64,000 nt of DNA from Okeania sp. SIO2C9 (GTDB taxonomy: Bacteria; Cyanobacteriota; Cyanobacteriia; Cyanobacteriales; Microcoleaceae), in NCBI RefSeq assembly GCF_010672455.1, contig NZ_JAAHGO010000045.1, positions 7,992 through 71,991 on the forward strand, given 5' to 3'. This document shows positions 29,478 to 38,679 of this stretch, piece after piece. The notes beneath the pieces are model-generated. The model was not told the DNA's origin, made no database searches, and was given only the letters and a program-made list of their open reading frames with translations. Made by a program: the position numbers and the translations under genes. The stretch's first letter is position 1, and the number at the start of each line of letters is the position of its first letter.

Positions 29478-30296
29478 TTAACTATTGCCTAATTCTTGAG
29501 ACCTTTCTTTTGCCGCCATCACTGCTTCAATTAAAGCAGAACGAAAACCCAAACTTTCTAATTCGGCAATTCCGGCAATAGTTGTTCCTCCAGGACTTGT
29601 TACCCGGTCTTTCAACTCTGCTGGGTGCATTCCCGACTTTTGTAACATAACTGCCGTACCTAAAACTGTTTGTAATGCTAACTGATAAGCGATCGCTCTA
29701 GGTAAACCAGCACAAACTCCCCCATCTGTCAAGGACTCAATTAAAATTGCCACATAACCAGGTCCCGAACCAGATAAACCCGTAACTGCATCCATTAAAG
29801 TTTCTGGAACTTCCACTACCTTTCCTACCGACCGTAAAATGCGAGTAGCTAACTCCTGATGTTCCGGTTGAATATGCTTACCAAGAGCGATCGCGCTCAT
29901 TCCTGCACCTACCGTTGCTGGAGCATTAGGCATGACTCTTACCATAGGTCGTGATCGGAAAGCTGCTTCCAACTTTTGCAGAGGTACACCTGCCATAATT
30001 GAAATTACTAATATAGTCTTACCACCAACTTGCCAGTCTGCCAATTCCGATGCTATAGTATCAAATATTTGAGGTTTAACCGCCAGTAACAAAGCTTCCG
30101 TTGTAGTAGTCACCACCAAACGATTATCAGTAGTTACCTCTACACCATATTCCCGTGCTAAAAAATCCCGCCTTTGTTGCTGCGGGTCACTAACTAAAAT
30201 TTCTGAGGGTTGATAAATTTTTTGTTCCAGTAGTCGGGATAATAAAGCTTCACCCATTACCCCACCACCAATTAAACCAAACTTTGCAGTTGTCAT
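29478..30296 (-). CDS. proC: Pyrroline-5-carboxylate reductase
   Basis: Last step of proline synthesis: reduces pyrroline-5-carboxylate with NAD(P)H. The 272 residues begin with the Rossmann motif KFGLIGGGVMGEALLSRLL. The ProC signature is in the C-terminal dimerisation domain (ELKDRVTSPGGTTIAGIAEL), preceded by AVTGLSGSGPGYVAILIESL. Length is normal. It is the last gene of the conserved block der-ecfT-pipX-pipY-sepF-proC, 500 bases after sepF. An M4 element abuts its stop codon. Confidence 0.95.
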   Translation of the reverse strand: MTTAKFGLIGGGVMGEALLSRLLEQKIYQPSEILVSDPQQQRRDFLAREYGVEVTTDNRLVVTTTTEALLLAVKPQIFDTIASELADWQVGGKTILVISIMAGVPLQKLEAAFRSRPMVRVMPNAPATVGAGMSAIALGKHIQPEHQELATRILRSVGKVVEVPETLMDAVTGLSGSGPGYVAILIESLTDGGVCAGLPRAIAYQLALQTVLGTAVMLQKSGMHPAELKDRVTSPGGTTIAGIAELESLGFRSALIEAVMAAKERSQELGNS

Positions 30297-30301
30297 TTTT
30301 C

Positions 30302-30504
30302 GCGTTGCTGAATAGCGTGTATGATATTAGTCTTAACTACTTAGGAGCAAACCCAGCACCTAACCCCTCCCAGGAGGGGAACGACCGAGTCAGGAGGAAA
30401 GAAAGAGGAATAGAAGAAGAAAGTTTTTTGGTCGCGGAGCGCGGAACGGAGTTCTATCGCACTCCGATAGGGATATGATATCATACCTCAAATCACCAAC
30501 GCCT
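30302..30504. repeat. Diverged M4-like element upstream of proC
   Basis: The ends GCGTTGCTGAATAGCGTGTA and, inverted, GCGTTGGTGATTTGAGGTAT are about 200 bases apart; each is followed inward by TATGAT. The interior has a CCTCCCAGGAGGGG hairpin. It starts only a few bases from the proC start codon, so it may carry or displace the proC promoter. Confidence 0.55.
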
Positions 30505-30738
30505 CATTTTTCAACTAAAATGTATGAATAGGGAATTGAGAATGGGTTCCTATACCGTTTCACGGAAGTTAGAAGTCAGCACGGGCGAATGAATGGCGAT
30601 TCGCCCGTACAGAAGGCGCGAAGTAAAAGTTGATAGACTTAAAGTATTAACTACACAATAATTTCAGCCTATTATTCCACATCATCAGTTGCTGACTATT
30701 TGTGACATCCTTAGAGTGAATTGGTATTAGATAGATAT

Positions 30739-30760
30739 ATATAATTAGCGCTAATTATAT
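30739..30760. other. 22-bp perfect palindrome downstream of sepF
   Basis: ATATAATTAGC followed directly by its reverse complement GCTAATTATAT, 36 bases past the sepF stop codon. It could be a protein-binding site or part of a termination hairpin; there is no U tract characteristic of a terminator. Confidence 0.6.
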
Positions 30761-30795
30761 TTGTTTGTGACCCCATATCCAAAATTCCTCAGCTA

Positions 30796-31437
30796 TTATT
30801 GCATCATTTGAATTTGATCTGGTTGCCAAACTTGAGACCCAGAAGTTCCCACACGAGGGCGTGTTTGAGTCTGAGGCATCTCATTGATTACACCTGCTTG
30901 AGTTCTGACTTGTACGCAGCTTGGTGTAAACAGAAAAATACTTTCTCCGATACGTTCCTGATGACCATCCAGAGCATAAGTACCACCTGCTACAAAGTCC
31001 ACTGCCCTTTGAGCTTGGTCTGGGTCCATAATAGTCAAATTTAAAACCACGGACTTGCGCTCCCGTAGAGCACGAATTGCTTGAGGCATTTCTTCAAAAG
31101 TTCGTGGTTCCATAACCACAACTTCTGACATTCCATTTAAAGCGCCAGGCATTCCAATTACATTGTTCATAACCGATCCCATTCCAGATTCTGATTTAAC
31201 AGCTCCAGTAATACCTGTGCTGCTTGTCGTTGTTGTCGCAGTAGTGGCCCTATTTCTTAATCGGCGACTATTGCGATTTTCCTCTTCTGCTATTGGTATA
31301 GCAGCAGGAGCTTGCTGTTGTGGAGGATAAACACTTTGATATTGTTCTCCTTCCACTTCATCGTAATCATATTCGTACTCAACTTGTTCGTTGAGTCCCA
31401 CAAAATCTTTTAGTTTGGAAAAAATACTATTCACCAT
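30796..31437 (-). CDS. sepF: Cell division protein SepF
   Basis: Cytosolic, FtsZ-binding membrane-anchoring factor of the divisome (Cdv2/SepF in cyanobacteria). The 213 residues begin with an amphipathic helix ([15 protein letters not shown]) that would bind membrane. An acidic, low-complexity linker rich in Y/E and T/S follows to ~105, then the SepF core ([20 protein letters not shown], and [20 protein letters not shown]). It lies in the conserved block with pipX-pipY and proC. The tail after the core ([20 protein letters not shown]) is usual in cyanobacteria. Confidence 0.93.
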   Translation of the reverse strand: MVNSIFSKLKDFVGLNEQVEYEYDYDEVEGEQYQSVYPPQQQAPAAIPIAEEENRNSRRLRNRATTATTTTSSTGITGAVKSESGMGSVMNNVIGMPGALNGMSEVVVMEPRTFEEMPQAIRALRERKSVVLNLTIMDPDQAQRAVDFVAGGTYALDGHQERIGESIFLFTPSCVQVRTQAGVINEMPQTQTRPRVGTSGSQVWQPDQIQMMQ

Positions 31438-31569
31438 TAAATTACTCCTTCGCTACTGTCAAATTCGGGCTATTGTCCCAAGGTAGCTTAATCGTGGGTA
31501 GTTTACTACTATTTTTACTTTTTAAGTTGTATTTGATAGCATATCAGTCCTTTTGACTTCTGCTTCATA

Positions 31570-31822
31570 AAACTGACACAACACGTCACAAAAAGTGACG
31601 AATTGATGTTTACTTCCTGCTTCTTGTGAGACCGTCGGCAGTTACTCATCCACAGGCATTAACGGTCAAATCTACCGCACCTCTTGAGTGCGTCTTACAT
31701 TCTGAGGTCTCCTCAGAATTACGCACTCGCTTTTTTAAATTAATTGACGCATTCAAGTCGCGGTCTATTGATCAGCCACATTCTGGACAATCATAAGTCC
31801 TCAGATTTAATGACTTCTCCCC
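31570..31822 (-). pseudogene. tnpB (IS200/IS605 family OrfB) 3' fragment
   Basis: The minus strand reads SLNLRTYDCPECG, stop, SIDRDLNASINLKKRVR, later AVDLTVNACG, stop, and in another frame HKKQEVNINSSLFVT. This is the C-terminal zinc finger plus the RuvC-III motif DRDLNAS(I)NL and the KQEVN ending typical of cyanobacterial TnpB. Two TGA codons and a frameshift show decay. The N-terminal two thirds are not recognisable in 31823-32165, although that stretch resembles IS non-coding sequence. It lies between sepF and pipY and has widened their spacing. Confidence 0.8.
31585..31601. other. Hairpin in the sepF leader / IS end
   Basis: CGTCAC-AAAAA-GTGACG is a perfect 6-bp stem with a 5-base loop, about 150 bases upstream of sepF and at the 3' limit of the tnpB relic. 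It could be the subterminal hairpin of an IS200/IS605-type right end. Confidence 0.45.
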
Positions 31823-32165
31823 GATAATTTAAAGATACAGGCATTTTAAGCGGATGCTACGCAACGGGACAAATACATATTGCTTGCTTGCTTGTTCTGA
31901 GCTGTCACCCAGACTTATCTAGGTCAGACCAGTCAAAGCGCCCCTAGAAACTCACTTGTATTCACATTGTTAGTTTTCGGGAGGTTCTATCACTATGTCA
32001 AAATGGTACACTCCCTATCCTGCCATTGCTTGCGTTGAATGTATCAACCGTTGTTTCTTAATTTACCTGGATTTCTCCGTACTAGGACAGTTCCAAGTGC
32101 AGATGAACCCCTTACTCAAACTTTAATTTTATCACTTCGGCGGGATAAATCCCAAACCGTCATTT

Positions 32166-32879
32166 TCATCCCTTGCCTAAAGGCGAGGAGCTTTCAACCT
32201 TCTTATGTATAATCCTCCTCTCACCAAATAGAATTCTACCTAGTCTAATCATAGTTGTACCAGCAGTTATGGCTAAATTATAATCTTCTGACATTCCCAT
32301 TGAAAGTTCCTGGATATTTAGATTAGACAAATTTTTTTTGCTAATTTCCTGGGCTAACTCCTGAGTTTTCTCAAATACTGATAAGGTTTGCCCATGATCT
32401 AATCCTTGGGGTGGAATAGTCATTAGACCCTTAATTTTAAGATTTTGACATTGATTTAACTGTGGTAAGTCAGTAATTAATTCTGGTATACTCCACCCAT
32501 ACTTATTAGGGTCGGGTAAAATTTTGACTTGCAGGCAAATATTAGGACTACAAGATAACTCTTCTGCTAAACGGTCAAGGCGTTTGGCCAGTGTTAAATT
32601 ATCTACAGAATGAATCCATTGAAACTGCTGTAAGGCTTTTGCTGCTTTATTTCCTTGCAAGTGGCCAATCATATGCCAGGTAATATCTGGTAAATCTCGT
32701 AGTTGGCCTTGCTTTTCTTCTGCTTCTTGAACTTTATTTTCTCCAAAATCTCTTATTCCTGCTGCATAAGCAGTACGAATAGCATCAACTGATACCTGTT
32801 TAGTTACAGCAATTAGGCGTATTGATGCAGGTAAGTTAGAGCGGATTTTAGTAATACGTTCAGTAATTGACTCAACCAT
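32166..32879 (-). CDS. pipY: PipY, pyridoxal-phosphate homeostasis protein (YggS/PLPHP family)
   Basis: PLP-binding, non-enzymatic single-domain protein with alanine-racemase fold that keeps vitamin B6 and amino-acid pools balanced; in cyanobacteria it works with PipX. The 237 residues have the PLP lysine in IRLIAVTKQVSVDAIRTAY (about K27), then AGIRDFGENKVQEAEEK, WHMIGHLQGNKA (about 68) and the phosphate-binding end MSEDYNLAITAGTTMIRLGR. The last ~12 residues (KVESSSPLGKG) are encoded by a CCTTGCCTAAAGGCGAGG hairpin that looks like an IS200/IS605 end, so the natural stop was replaced by insertion. Upstream neighbour is pipX. Confidence 0.92.
   Translation of the reverse strand: MVESITERITKIRSNLPASIRLIAVTKQVSVDAIRTAYAAGIRDFGENKVQEAEEKQGQLRDLPDITWHMIGHLQGNKAAKALQQFQWIHSVDNLTLAKRLDRLAEELSCSPNICLQVKILPDPNKYGWSIPELITDLPQLNQCQNLKIKGLMTIPPQGLDHGQTLSVFEKTQELAQEISKKNLSNLNIQELSMGMSEDYNLAITAGTTMIRLGRILFGERRIIHKKVESSSPLGKG
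32171..32190. mobile_element. IS200/IS605-like terminal hairpin inside the pipY 3' end
   Basis: CCTTGCC-TAAA-GGCGAGG forms a 7-bp stem (one G-T pair). With the tnpB relic about 350 bases away on the same strand, it probably marks the left end of the decayed element. Confidence 0.5.
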
Positions 32880-33118
32880 TTTATCTTGAGATTTGAGAAT
32901 TTCTTATTATCTTTGTCTGTGGCGGGCTTAATAACCCACCGTCAACGGGGGTGCTTAAAATTGCTTGGGGTGATAAGACACGCAGGTGGGCGGTCTTGAC
33001 TATACCCATGCAATTTTCCCTTCTGCCTTCAGCATAGCTGCCTTCTGCCTTCTTCAAGATTAGGCCGGACAATATAGTTAACTTTACTTTACTTGAGTAG
33101 AAGCACAGAACAGTTTCA
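32880..33118. other. Enlarged pipX-pipY spacer
   Basis: 239 bases with GTGGCGGGCTTAATAACCCA, a GGGTGCTTAAAATTGCTTGG block and TTCTGCCTTC repeats. A minus-strand frame across it (32881-33177) has no protein-like character. In other cyanobacteria pipX and pipY are normally close together. Confidence 0.5.
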
Positions 33119-33388
33119 TTATTGAAAAGTATTTTTGTGAACTGCCTGAAGTTTTTGGTACTCAGTTGCTTGACCATTTCGACGCAGTTGGCGGAGGCGA
33201 ATTTCCACCATTAAACGTGCGTCTGAACGACCTAAAGGTTCAAATTTAATACCTCCTATTCCATTTGTCACTAAAAAAAATAAGCGTTGAGCATAGAGGG
33301 TAGTAAATAATTCTTGGTTATCCTCAACTAAGCACACTCTGTATAAGAGGCCAAAGTTAGGATGGTTCATATAAGTTTCGTTGGTCAT
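33119..33388 (-). CDS. pipX: PII-interacting protein X
   Basis: Small regulator that co-activates NtcA when 2-oxoglutarate is high and is sequestered by PII when it is low; it also binds the regulator PlmA. The 89 residues match the family over full length: a Tudor-like N-terminal part (NHPNFGLLYRVCLVEDNQEL, FTTLYAQRLFFLVT), then EPLGRSDARLMVEIRLRQLR and a C-terminal helix ending HKNTFQ. Start at 33388 (MTNETYMNHP) agrees with the family. It lies immediately upstream of pipY, the conserved pair. Confidence 0.96.
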   Translation of the reverse strand: MTNETYMNHPNFGLLYRVCLVEDNQELFTTLYAQRLFFLVTNGIGGIKFEPLGRSDARLMVEIRLRQLRRNGQATEYQKLQAVHKNTFQ

Positions 33389-33750
33389 TTAGGCTTAAAA
33401 ATCAGCAGATAATGACAGGATTTTTAAATAACTTAGTGGCCTTTGTCAATTGAAAGCCCCTAATTGTTTTAGATTTTAAATTTTACAGCTTAACAGATAA
33501 ATTTAGGTTTTTGTTTTTTTCTGTAAATTATTAAATTCTCTTAGAAGTAAATAGACCCAGAAAATATATTTTCTGCAATTATAATTATTTGATATTTGAG
33601 TTGAATATCAATCTATAATTTTTGTCTTAAAAATTATCAACAAAATCAATCAGTGACTAGGTATCCCACAGAACTTTTTGAATTTTTTTGACTTTGAATA
33701 CATTAACCATACCAGATAAATAATTATCTATAAGAATATATAATTTTGTT
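33389..33750. other. AT-rich leader of pipX
   Basis: No repeat or gene was recognised. It should contain the pipX promoter. I do not see a clear NtcA site (GTA-N8-TAC). Confidence 0.4.
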
Positions 33751-34761
33751 TTAATTTTGTCCTCCCCAAACTAACCTAACCCACCAGAATAACACTAAGG
33801 TAACCAATACTAACCAGTCCAATACCTTTAACTGTAGATCATGCCATTGTACTTTATGTTGATCGGGAGTTGTAAAACCTCGCACTTTCATTGCACTGGC
33901 AATTTGATCTGCTCGCAATAGCAAATTTTCTAATAGTCTTTCTGCTACTATTAACCATACCTGAGAAGCTTGTCGCAGTCCTAGTTTTTTCCAGTTAATT
34001 GCTCTAGTTCTAACTGAACGAACTAAATTTTGTATTTCCTCTAAAACTAGGGGAATAAACCTTAAGGATAACGTTAAAGTTAAACTTATTTCTGTTACAG
34101 GTAAATTTAATTTATTCAAAGGTTGCATTAAGTCTTCTATTCCGGCTGTAATTTCTTCTGACCCTGTGGTTAAAAGGTATAAGTTCGTACTATAAATAAC
34201 GGTGAATAATAAGGTGGCAATCCTAATACCTAAATCTACTGAACGACGAGTTATAGTTAGTGGTCTTTGTTGAAAAAGGACGTATTTATAAGAGGTGGGT
34301 TGAGGTAATTCAGTTGGTTTTTGCTGTTGTGTTTGAGAAGTTGATTCAGTTGAAGTTTCTGTTTTTACCAATCCAAAAAAATTGGAAAAATTTTTAGCTT
34401 CTGGTACTGGTGGTAAATTATTAGTTTGTTCAGCAAAGGTTAGTTCATCTTTTGGTAGACGGGGTTGATAGTTAATTGAAAGTCCATCAGGGGCAATAGC
34501 TGCACTCATGACAAAAACTAAACAACAAAATGTGAGCAACCAACCCATTTGTCGTTTCCAAACTCGTAAAGGAATTGAGGCACTAAATGTTAATAAAATT
34601 AACATAGCTACTAATATTAAACGCCAGATTGAACTACTCAAAACTGGGCTGATTAGAAAGCTCATTAGCCAGATTAATTTAACTCTCGGGTCGAGTTTAT
34701 GTAGCCATGTTATGGGTTTTTCTAAGTATAGTCCTAAAGGAAGCGATCGTAGTAAATCCAT
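33751..34761 (-). CDS. Energy-coupling factor transporter T component (CbiQ/EcfT family)
   Basis: Membrane scaffold of an ECF vitamin or metal-ion importer, coupling two ATPases to a substrate-binding S protein; the substrate cannot be told. The 336 residues start LPLGLYLEKPITWLHKLDPR with hydrophobic spans near 30-50, 55-75 and 75-90. A Q/T-rich insertion follows at about 95-150 that is not part of the usual ~250-residue family. The signature TLSLRFIPLVLEEIQNLVRS and the coupling helix ADQIASAMKVRGFT come next, and a final TM helix (VLDWLVLVTLVLFWWVRLVW). It sits between der and pipX, a position typical of cyanobacteria. Confidence 0.88.
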   Translation of the reverse strand: MDLLRSLPLGLYLEKPITWLHKLDPRVKLIWLMSFLISPVLSSSIWRLILVAMLILLTFSASIPLRVWKRQMGWLLTFCCLVFVMSAAIAPDGLSINYQPRLPKDELTFAEQTNNLPPVPEAKNFSNFFGLVKTETSTESTSQTQQQKPTELPQPTSYKYVLFQQRPLTITRRSVDLGIRIATLLFTVIYSTNLYLLTTGSEEITAGIEDLMQPLNKLNLPVTEISLTLTLSLRFIPLVLEEIQNLVRSVRTRAINWKKLGLRQASQVWLIVAERLLENLLLRADQIASAMKVRGFTTPDQHKVQWHDLQLKVLDWLVLVTLVLFWWVRLVWGGQN

Positions 34762-34880
34762 TTTTACTTTGGTGGTAGGTTATTTCAGTTATCAGTTATC
34801 AGTTATCAGTTATCAGTACTTCTTGCTTTCCTACGGAATGCTGCGCAAACAGCTAGAGGCTTGAAATCTGAAATATTCTC

Positions 34881-34979
34881 TTCTCTTGGTCGATTAGAGA
34901 TGGCGAGGTCTCCTCGCCATCTCTCGACCGCTTTTTTATCCCCTTAAAAGGGGAGGCTTTAGAGCATAATTTTTCGGTA
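34881..34979. repeat. R1 element (short form) with strong hairpin
   Basis: GATGGCGAGG-TCT-CCTCGCCATC is a near-perfect hairpin flanked by TTGGTCGATTAGA / TCTCGACCGCTT. Then come AAAAGGGGAGGCTTTA and TTTTTCGGTA. It lies in the der-ecfT spacer, beside ATCAGTTATCAGTTATC simple repeats. Confidence 0.7.
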
Positions 34980-35225
34980 GTTACAGTCTTAATCTCTATA
35001 TTTCTACCAAACTAAACTACTTTAGCAGTATTTTATCAAACTGGTATTAGGTGGTAGGTTTTATCTCAAGTCTTTGGAATTAATTAAAATCACGAAAAGT
35101 TGAGCGATATGAGATATAAAAGAACAAATTTAGATGAAATATAAGTTATTTTGCTATCTACCCATCTCTGGTAATGAATCAAAAGAGGGAGTAAGAAGTA
35201 GGGAGTAGGAATTAGGGGTAAATAA

Positions 35226-35416
35226 TACCAATTTGATAAGTGTTTGTTACAAATAGTAGAGGTAAGGAAGAAGGAAGAAGGAAGAAGGAAGAAGGAGAAA
35301 AAATTGTAAAAAAGGTAAAAACAATAGATATAACTATCTAAAATGAACGAAAGCCACTATTTTAAGCATATCTGATCGAGAGGCACTTTTTATAGCATTC
35401 TTTTTTCAAATTGGTA
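35226..35416. repeat. M5 MITE with 3-bp target duplication
   Basis: A 191-bp element with ends TACCAATTTGA and TTTCAAATTGGTA, flanked by TAA on each side. The interior has AAGTGTTTGTTACAAATAGT, a GAAGAAGGAAGAAGG microsatellite and TTTATAGCATTCTTTTTTC. It is closely related to the element at 51453-51660. A partial M2 end follows (35420-35473). Confidence 0.8.
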
Positions 35417-35473
35417 TAATTGATAATTTATGTGCGATAATTGATTTCATTTTTTATTATGGAATATGTCTAA

Positions 35474-35708
35474 TATTAATGTTATTTATCTCAGTATTTA
35501 ACCAGATATAACATTATTTAGCAAATAAAAAAAACAGGCAAATATATTAATAATTAACTTTAACAATTACCTGTTAATTATCAAAATAATTGGGTCGCGC
35601 AACCCCACCGGGAAATGGCAAAATGTTTTTGGAGACTTGCTCAGATCCCCGTTACAAAAAAACTTCTAACTTTTGACTTTTGACTTTTGACTTTTGAATT
35701 CATTAACC
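35474..35708. other. Intergenic downstream of der
   Basis: AT-rich, with an ACTTTTGACTTTTGACTTTTG simple repeat (about 35665-35695) just before the der stop codon. No terminator hairpin with U tract was recognised. Confidence 0.4.
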
Positions 35709-37070
35709 CTAAACACGAGTTGCTCTATTAACAGTATTATGCTCTACTTCCCGAGCTTTTTTGCCACGCCAAAGTAATCTTATTGGTGTTCCTGTAAATC
35801 CTAAATGTTGACGAAACTGACTTTGTATATAACGACGATAATTATCAGGAAAACGCTTGGGGTCATTCACAAATAAAGCAATTGTTGGTGGTTTACTTGT
35901 TACTTGAGTTCCATAATAAATTTTTCCTTGACGACCCTGACGAGTCGTTGGAGGAGAATTCCAACTAATAGCTTCCTCTAAAACTTCATTAATAACTGAA
36001 GTTGTTACCCGACGCTGATATTCATTGGCAGCATTATCTATTAAATCTATAATTTTCTCTACTCGTTTTCCTGTAGATGCACTAATAAAAATTATCTCTG
36101 CCCATTCCATAAAATATAGTCGCGACCTTACTTCTTGTTCATAAGTATAAATAGTATAGGCATCCTTTTCCACAGCATCCCATTTATTCACCACAATAAC
36201 GCAAGCTCTACCTTCCTCAATAATCCGGTCTGCCAATTTTTGGTCTTGCTCTGTTACCCCATCTAAAGCATCAATTACAAACAGAACAACTTCAGTACGA
36301 CGAATAGCTTTAAAAGCTCGATTAATACCAAAAAATTCTGCACCATATTCCACATTTTTCTTTTTTCTAATACCAGCAGTATCAATCAAACGATAAGTTT
36401 TTCCATTACGTTCTACTACAGTATCAATAGCATCTCTTGTAGTACCAGAAATAGGACTAACAATTGCACGATTTTCTCCAAGAAATGCGTTTAATAAACT
36501 AGATTTACCCACATTAGGACGACCAACAATTGCTACTCTAACCTCATTTGTTTCTGGAATTTCAGTAATAGGTGGTAAATGGGTAATTAACTCATCCAAT
36601 AATTCTCCAGTGCCATTGCCATGAATGCCAGAAATGGGATAAGGTTCTCCTAAACCCAATTCCCAAAACATTGCAGCTTGGGTTAATCCTTCTGTCAGAG
36701 ATTCGCACTTATTAACCGCTAGGAGGGTAGGGACAGGTTGTTGACGAAGCCATCTAGCTATTTCTTCATCTCCTCCAGTCAGACCAACTTGTCCATCTAC
36801 TACAAAAATAGCAACACTTGCTTCCACGAGAGCGGCCATAGCTTGTTCGCGAATTAACGGTAAAAATTCTGTATTATCATCAAATATCAAGCCTCCTGTA
36901 TCTACAACTTGAAATTCTCGGTCTCGCCAATATGCGTTACGGTAAGTACGATCGCGAGTTATTCCTGGTTCGTCATGGACAATTGCATCTTGATTCTCGG
37001 CCAAGCGATTTACTATTGTGGACTTTCCCACATTTGGTCTGCCAATAATAGCTACTATAGGTAAGGACAT
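35709..37070 (-). CDS. der: Ribosome-assembly GTPase Der (EngA)
   Basis: Tandem-GTPase factor needed for 50S ribosome maturation. The 453 residues contain two G domains: the first with [12 protein letters not shown] (about 10), [13 protein letters not shown] and NKCE; the second with [12 protein letters not shown] (about 184), [20 protein letters not shown] and NKWD. A C-terminal KH-like domain follows ([20 protein letters not shown], near 385). Every nucleotide-binding motif is intact and the length is normal. It heads the minus-strand block running to proC. AGGCAACAGGCAACAGG repeats lie upstream. Confidence 0.96.
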   Translation of the reverse strand: MSLPIVAIIGRPNVGKSTIVNRLAENQDAIVHDEPGITRDRTYRNAYWRDREFQVVDTGGLIFDDNTEFLPLIREQAMAALVEASVAIFVVDGQVGLTGGDEEIARWLRQQPVPTLLAVNKCESLTEGLTQAAMFWELGLGEPYPISGIHGNGTGELLDELITHLPPITEIPETNEVRVAIVGRPNVGKSSLLNAFLGENRAIVSPISGTTRDAIDTVVERNGKTYRLIDTAGIRKKKNVEYGAEFFGINRAFKAIRRTEVVLFVIDALDGVTEQDQKLADRIIEEGRACVIVVNKWDAVEKDAYTIYTYEQEVRSRLYFMEWAEIIFISASTGKRVEKIIDLIDNAANEYQRRVTTSVINEVLEEAISWNSPPTTRQGRQGKIYYGTQVTSKPPTIALFVNDPKRFPDNYRRYIQSQFRQHLGFTGTPIRLLWRGKKAREVEHNTVNRATRV

Positions 37071-37139
37071 ACTTAATTTTAATTAGTTTAGCTAAATATA
37101 ACAATATGATTTTAGTTGTGAGATATTGAAGACTTTTAG

Positions 37140-37182
37140 GCAATAGGCAACAGGCAACAGGCAACAGGCAACAGGCAACAGG
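37140..37182. repeat. CAACAGG tandem repeat
   Basis: AGGCAACAGGCAACAGG-type repeats stand upstream of der; similar CAACAGG runs occur at 52170-52200. The spacer 37071-37644 otherwise holds the M2 element at 37342-37454 and a duplicated M2 half with TCTTCTCACTTCAAGG (37470 and 37575). Confidence 0.7.
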
Positions 37183-37341
37183 GAAAAAACGAATATATAT
37201 GAATAAGATAACTGCCATGTTCTATGCTTTAAAGGAACACCCCAATTCTCACATCTGATTTCTGATTGCTATATAAATTATTCAAACTTTTATTGTAGCA
37301 AGAATTTTGTTGAAGCAAGTTTTATATCATTTCTGTTTAAT

Positions 37342-37454
37342 AAGACATCTCCAGAAAAGAGGGAATAGGGAATAGGGAATAGGTATGGAGGGGGAAATAA
37401 CTGATAATTCCTGTACGATAATTGATTTTATTTTTGATTTTTACCAGATGTCTA
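37342..37454. repeat. M2 element, variant
   Basis: The ends are TAAGACATCTCCAGAAAAGA and, inverted, TAGACATCTGGTAAAAATCA. The interior has GGGAATAGGGAATAGGG and GATAATTGATTTTATTTTTG. Its right half, with the adjoining AGTGGTGAAAAAAATTATCT, is repeated directly at 37520-37630. Confidence 0.7.
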
Positions 37455-37644
37455 TATAGTGGTGAAAAAAATTATCTTCTCACTTCAAGGGTAAATCTCT
37501 TTTCCTTCTTCCTTCTTCAATTGATTTTATTTTTGATTTTTACCAGATGTCTATTAGTGGTGAAAAAAAATTATCTTCTCACTTCAAGGGCAAATCTCTT
37601 TTCCTTCTTCCTTCTTACTTCTTCCTTCTTGTTTCTTACTTCTA

Positions 37645-38241
37645 ATGAATACACCAAGTCATGCCATTATTAATCTAGTTATTCTTGCTAAACCACAATT
37701 ACCACAAGCTAATCTTGCAATTGTAATAGGTGGAGTTTTACCAGATATTCCGATCTTTATTTTCTACTTTTGGGCAAAATTTATTGTCCGGTTACCAGAA
37801 GCCAAAATTTGGTCAGAAGCCTATTATCAACCATTAATACAAAATCTTGTTGCTACTTTTCATTCTATTCCTTTAGCAATAATTTTATTACTAATTTCTT
37901 ACTATTTTGGCTGGGAAATCATGCAAGTTATTTGTATTAGTTTGGTGCTTCATTCTCTGTTTGATTTACCAGTACATAATAATGATGCTCATAGACATTT
38001 TTTCCCTTTAAGTAATTATCGATTTATTAGCCCTATTTCTTATTGGGACCCGAAACATTATGGAGCAATTGTTGCCTTGATAGAAATTTTACTGGTGTTA
38101 TTAGCAAGTTTGTGGATATTTCCTAGTATTAATTCTGCAATAGGAAAAGTATTGATAGTTCTAGTTAATATTTTTTATGGTAGTAGTTATATTTATTTTT
38201 ATAGTAGAAGGAAGAAGGAAGAAGGAAAAGGGAAGAAGTGA
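37645..38241 (+). CDS. Integral membrane protein, possibly metal-dependent hydrolase-like
   Basis: 198 residues with about four or five hydrophobic spans (near 20-45, 70-95, 95-110, 145-165, 165-185). It starts MNTPSHAIINLVIL and has conserved-looking His/Asp groups, HSLFDLPVHNNDAHRHFFPL around 110-130, that resemble the YdjM/DUF457 type of predicted membrane hydrolase. I am not sure of that assignment. The last residues (SRRKKEEGKGKK) are encoded by a GAAGGAAGAAGGAA microsatellite, so the original C-terminus seems to have been overwritten. There are no obvious functional neighbours. Confidence 0.65.
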   Translation: MNTPSHAIINLVILAKPQLPQANLAIVIGGVLPDIPIFIFYFWAKFIVRLPEAKIWSEAYYQPLIQNLVATFHSIPLAIILLLISYYFGWEIMQVICISLVLHSLFDLPVHNNDAHRHFFPLSNYRFISPISYWDPKHYGAIVALIEILLVLLASLWIFPSINSAIGKVLIVLVNIFYGSSYIYFYSRRKKEEGKGKK

Positions 38242-38679
38242 AAAAGGAAAAATCTGGCTTTGTCTGAGTTTTAAACTTTTGATATGTCCGCGCCCTTTCC
38301 TTCCACTGCTATATCTTCGTTCTTAAAATTTTCACCTACCACCTAATATCAAATCTGTTAGCATCGGTATAAAATTTTTTGAAGTTAGGACTCAGGTAGT
38401 AGGGGCGTTAACGATAGTTATGCGAAGCTAACGGCCATTTGCTAACATAGAAGCTCTCCGCTTGACATCTCGCGGAGCGTTAACGGAGTTATGCCACAGC
38501 AAAACCCCCGTACAGGAGTCAGGAGGAAAAACAGTTATAAAGATTTGGTAATTGTGAAGATGGACAATATTTTTATACCTAATTAAACGGATTTGATATA
38601 AAACCTAAAACCTTCTTAAATCGTTCTCAAATTTTCACCTACAACCTACCACCTAAAACCTAAAACCTTCTTAAATTAA
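38242..38679. other. Intergenic: palindromic GTTAACG-type repeat
   Basis: It contains AGGGGCGTTAACGATAGTTA, TGCGAAGCTAACGG and CTCGCGGAGCGTTAACGGAG (38400-38490), a repeat also seen at 43657-43735. AACCTACCACCTAAAACC repeats precede the prmA stop. No gene was seen. Confidence 0.5.

Noticed and set aside
32881..33177. 98-codon frame between pipX and pipY
   Set aside because: It overlaps pipX and covers repeat-derived sequence; composition is not protein-like.
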